A DNA stretch of 6,236 nt from UBA5399 sp964464145. Lineage in GTDB: Bacteria; Bacillota; Clostridia; Christensenellales; Christensenellaceae. The position numbers and the translations under genes were made by a program. A model generated the notes under the pieces. It searched no databases. It saw nothing but the letters and a program-made list of their open reading frames with translations, and was not told the origin of the DNA. The DNA lies in contig CAYXFB010000110.1 of assembly GCA_964464145.1 (NCBI GenBank), positions 1 to 6,236 on the forward strand, given 5' to 3'. Positions within the stretch are counted from its first letter, which is position 1. Each line of letters starts with the position of its first letter. Positions 6,205-6,236 of the stretch are shown in pieces.

Positions 6205-6236
6205 ATGTTTGGGTATATAACGCCGCTTATATGCGA
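6205..6236 (+). CDS. Start of a DUF5685-like gene (3' end beyond the window)
   Basis: Only ten full codons are visible, M-F-G-Y-I-T-P-L-I-C. They resemble the conserved MFGY(V/I)xP opening of clostridial DUF5685 proteins, which I recall as continuing into a cysteine-containing segment; the function is unknown. In-frame TGA at 6190-6192 and no other start codon before 6205 make this ATG the only possible start. No Shine-Dalgarno sequence lies in the 15 nt upstream, and the -10 box ends only 6 nt before the ATG, so the message would be leaderless or nearly so. The identification rests on a very short match. Confidence 0.45.
   Translation, partial: MFGYITPLIC

Overview
The window looks like a stretch of a Bacillota (Clostridia-type) chromosome, probably from an uncultured gut-type lineage. 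Three things point there. Good Shine-Dalgarno sites and sigma-A-type promoters are visible. The second block carries a cysteine-rich protein resembling the clostridial DUF6144 family and the first codons of a protein resembling DUF5685. ATA is strongly preferred for isoleucine although the DNA is of roughly balanced GC (24 of 29 Ile codons in the first gene by hand count). The taxonomic placement is inference; there is no rRNA or marker gene here.

Positions 1-5241 hold one plus-strand operon of four genes for cell-surface glycan assembly. They are the C-terminal part of a polysaccharide pyruvyl transferase family protein (cut by the window edge), a radical SAM/SPASM enzyme, a family 2 glycosyltransferase of the polyprenyl-phosphate type with two C-terminal membrane helices, and a large GT-C (GT39/ArnT-like) membrane glycosyltransferase with an extra C-terminal beta-rich domain. 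The gaps are 10 nt, about 40 nt and a 1-nt stop/start overlap, so co-transcription is very likely. A plausible scheme is that the GT2 charges undecaprenyl phosphate with a sugar, the GT-C enzyme transfers that sugar outside the membrane to an unknown acceptor, the pyruvyl transferase-like protein decorates a glycan, and the radical SAM enzyme does unidentified chemistry on a sugar, lipid or peptide. The operon ends at a bidirectional rho-independent terminator (5282-5310) that also serves the convergent gene.

Positions 5311-6236 are a different block. A minus-strand gene (5857-5321) encodes a 178-residue protein with three C-x-C pairs. It has a good extended -10 promoter at 6055-6026 and a 5' untranslated region of about 160 nt, which holds a possible 7-codon leader ORF. 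At the right edge, the plus strand has an extended -10 box placed so that transcription would start at or beside the ATG at 6205. That ATG opens a reading frame beginning MFGYITPLIC, like DUF5685 proteins. A perfect 7-bp inverted repeat overlaps the -35 region of this promoter. No tRNA, rRNA, CRISPR array, insertion sequence or phage gene was seen.
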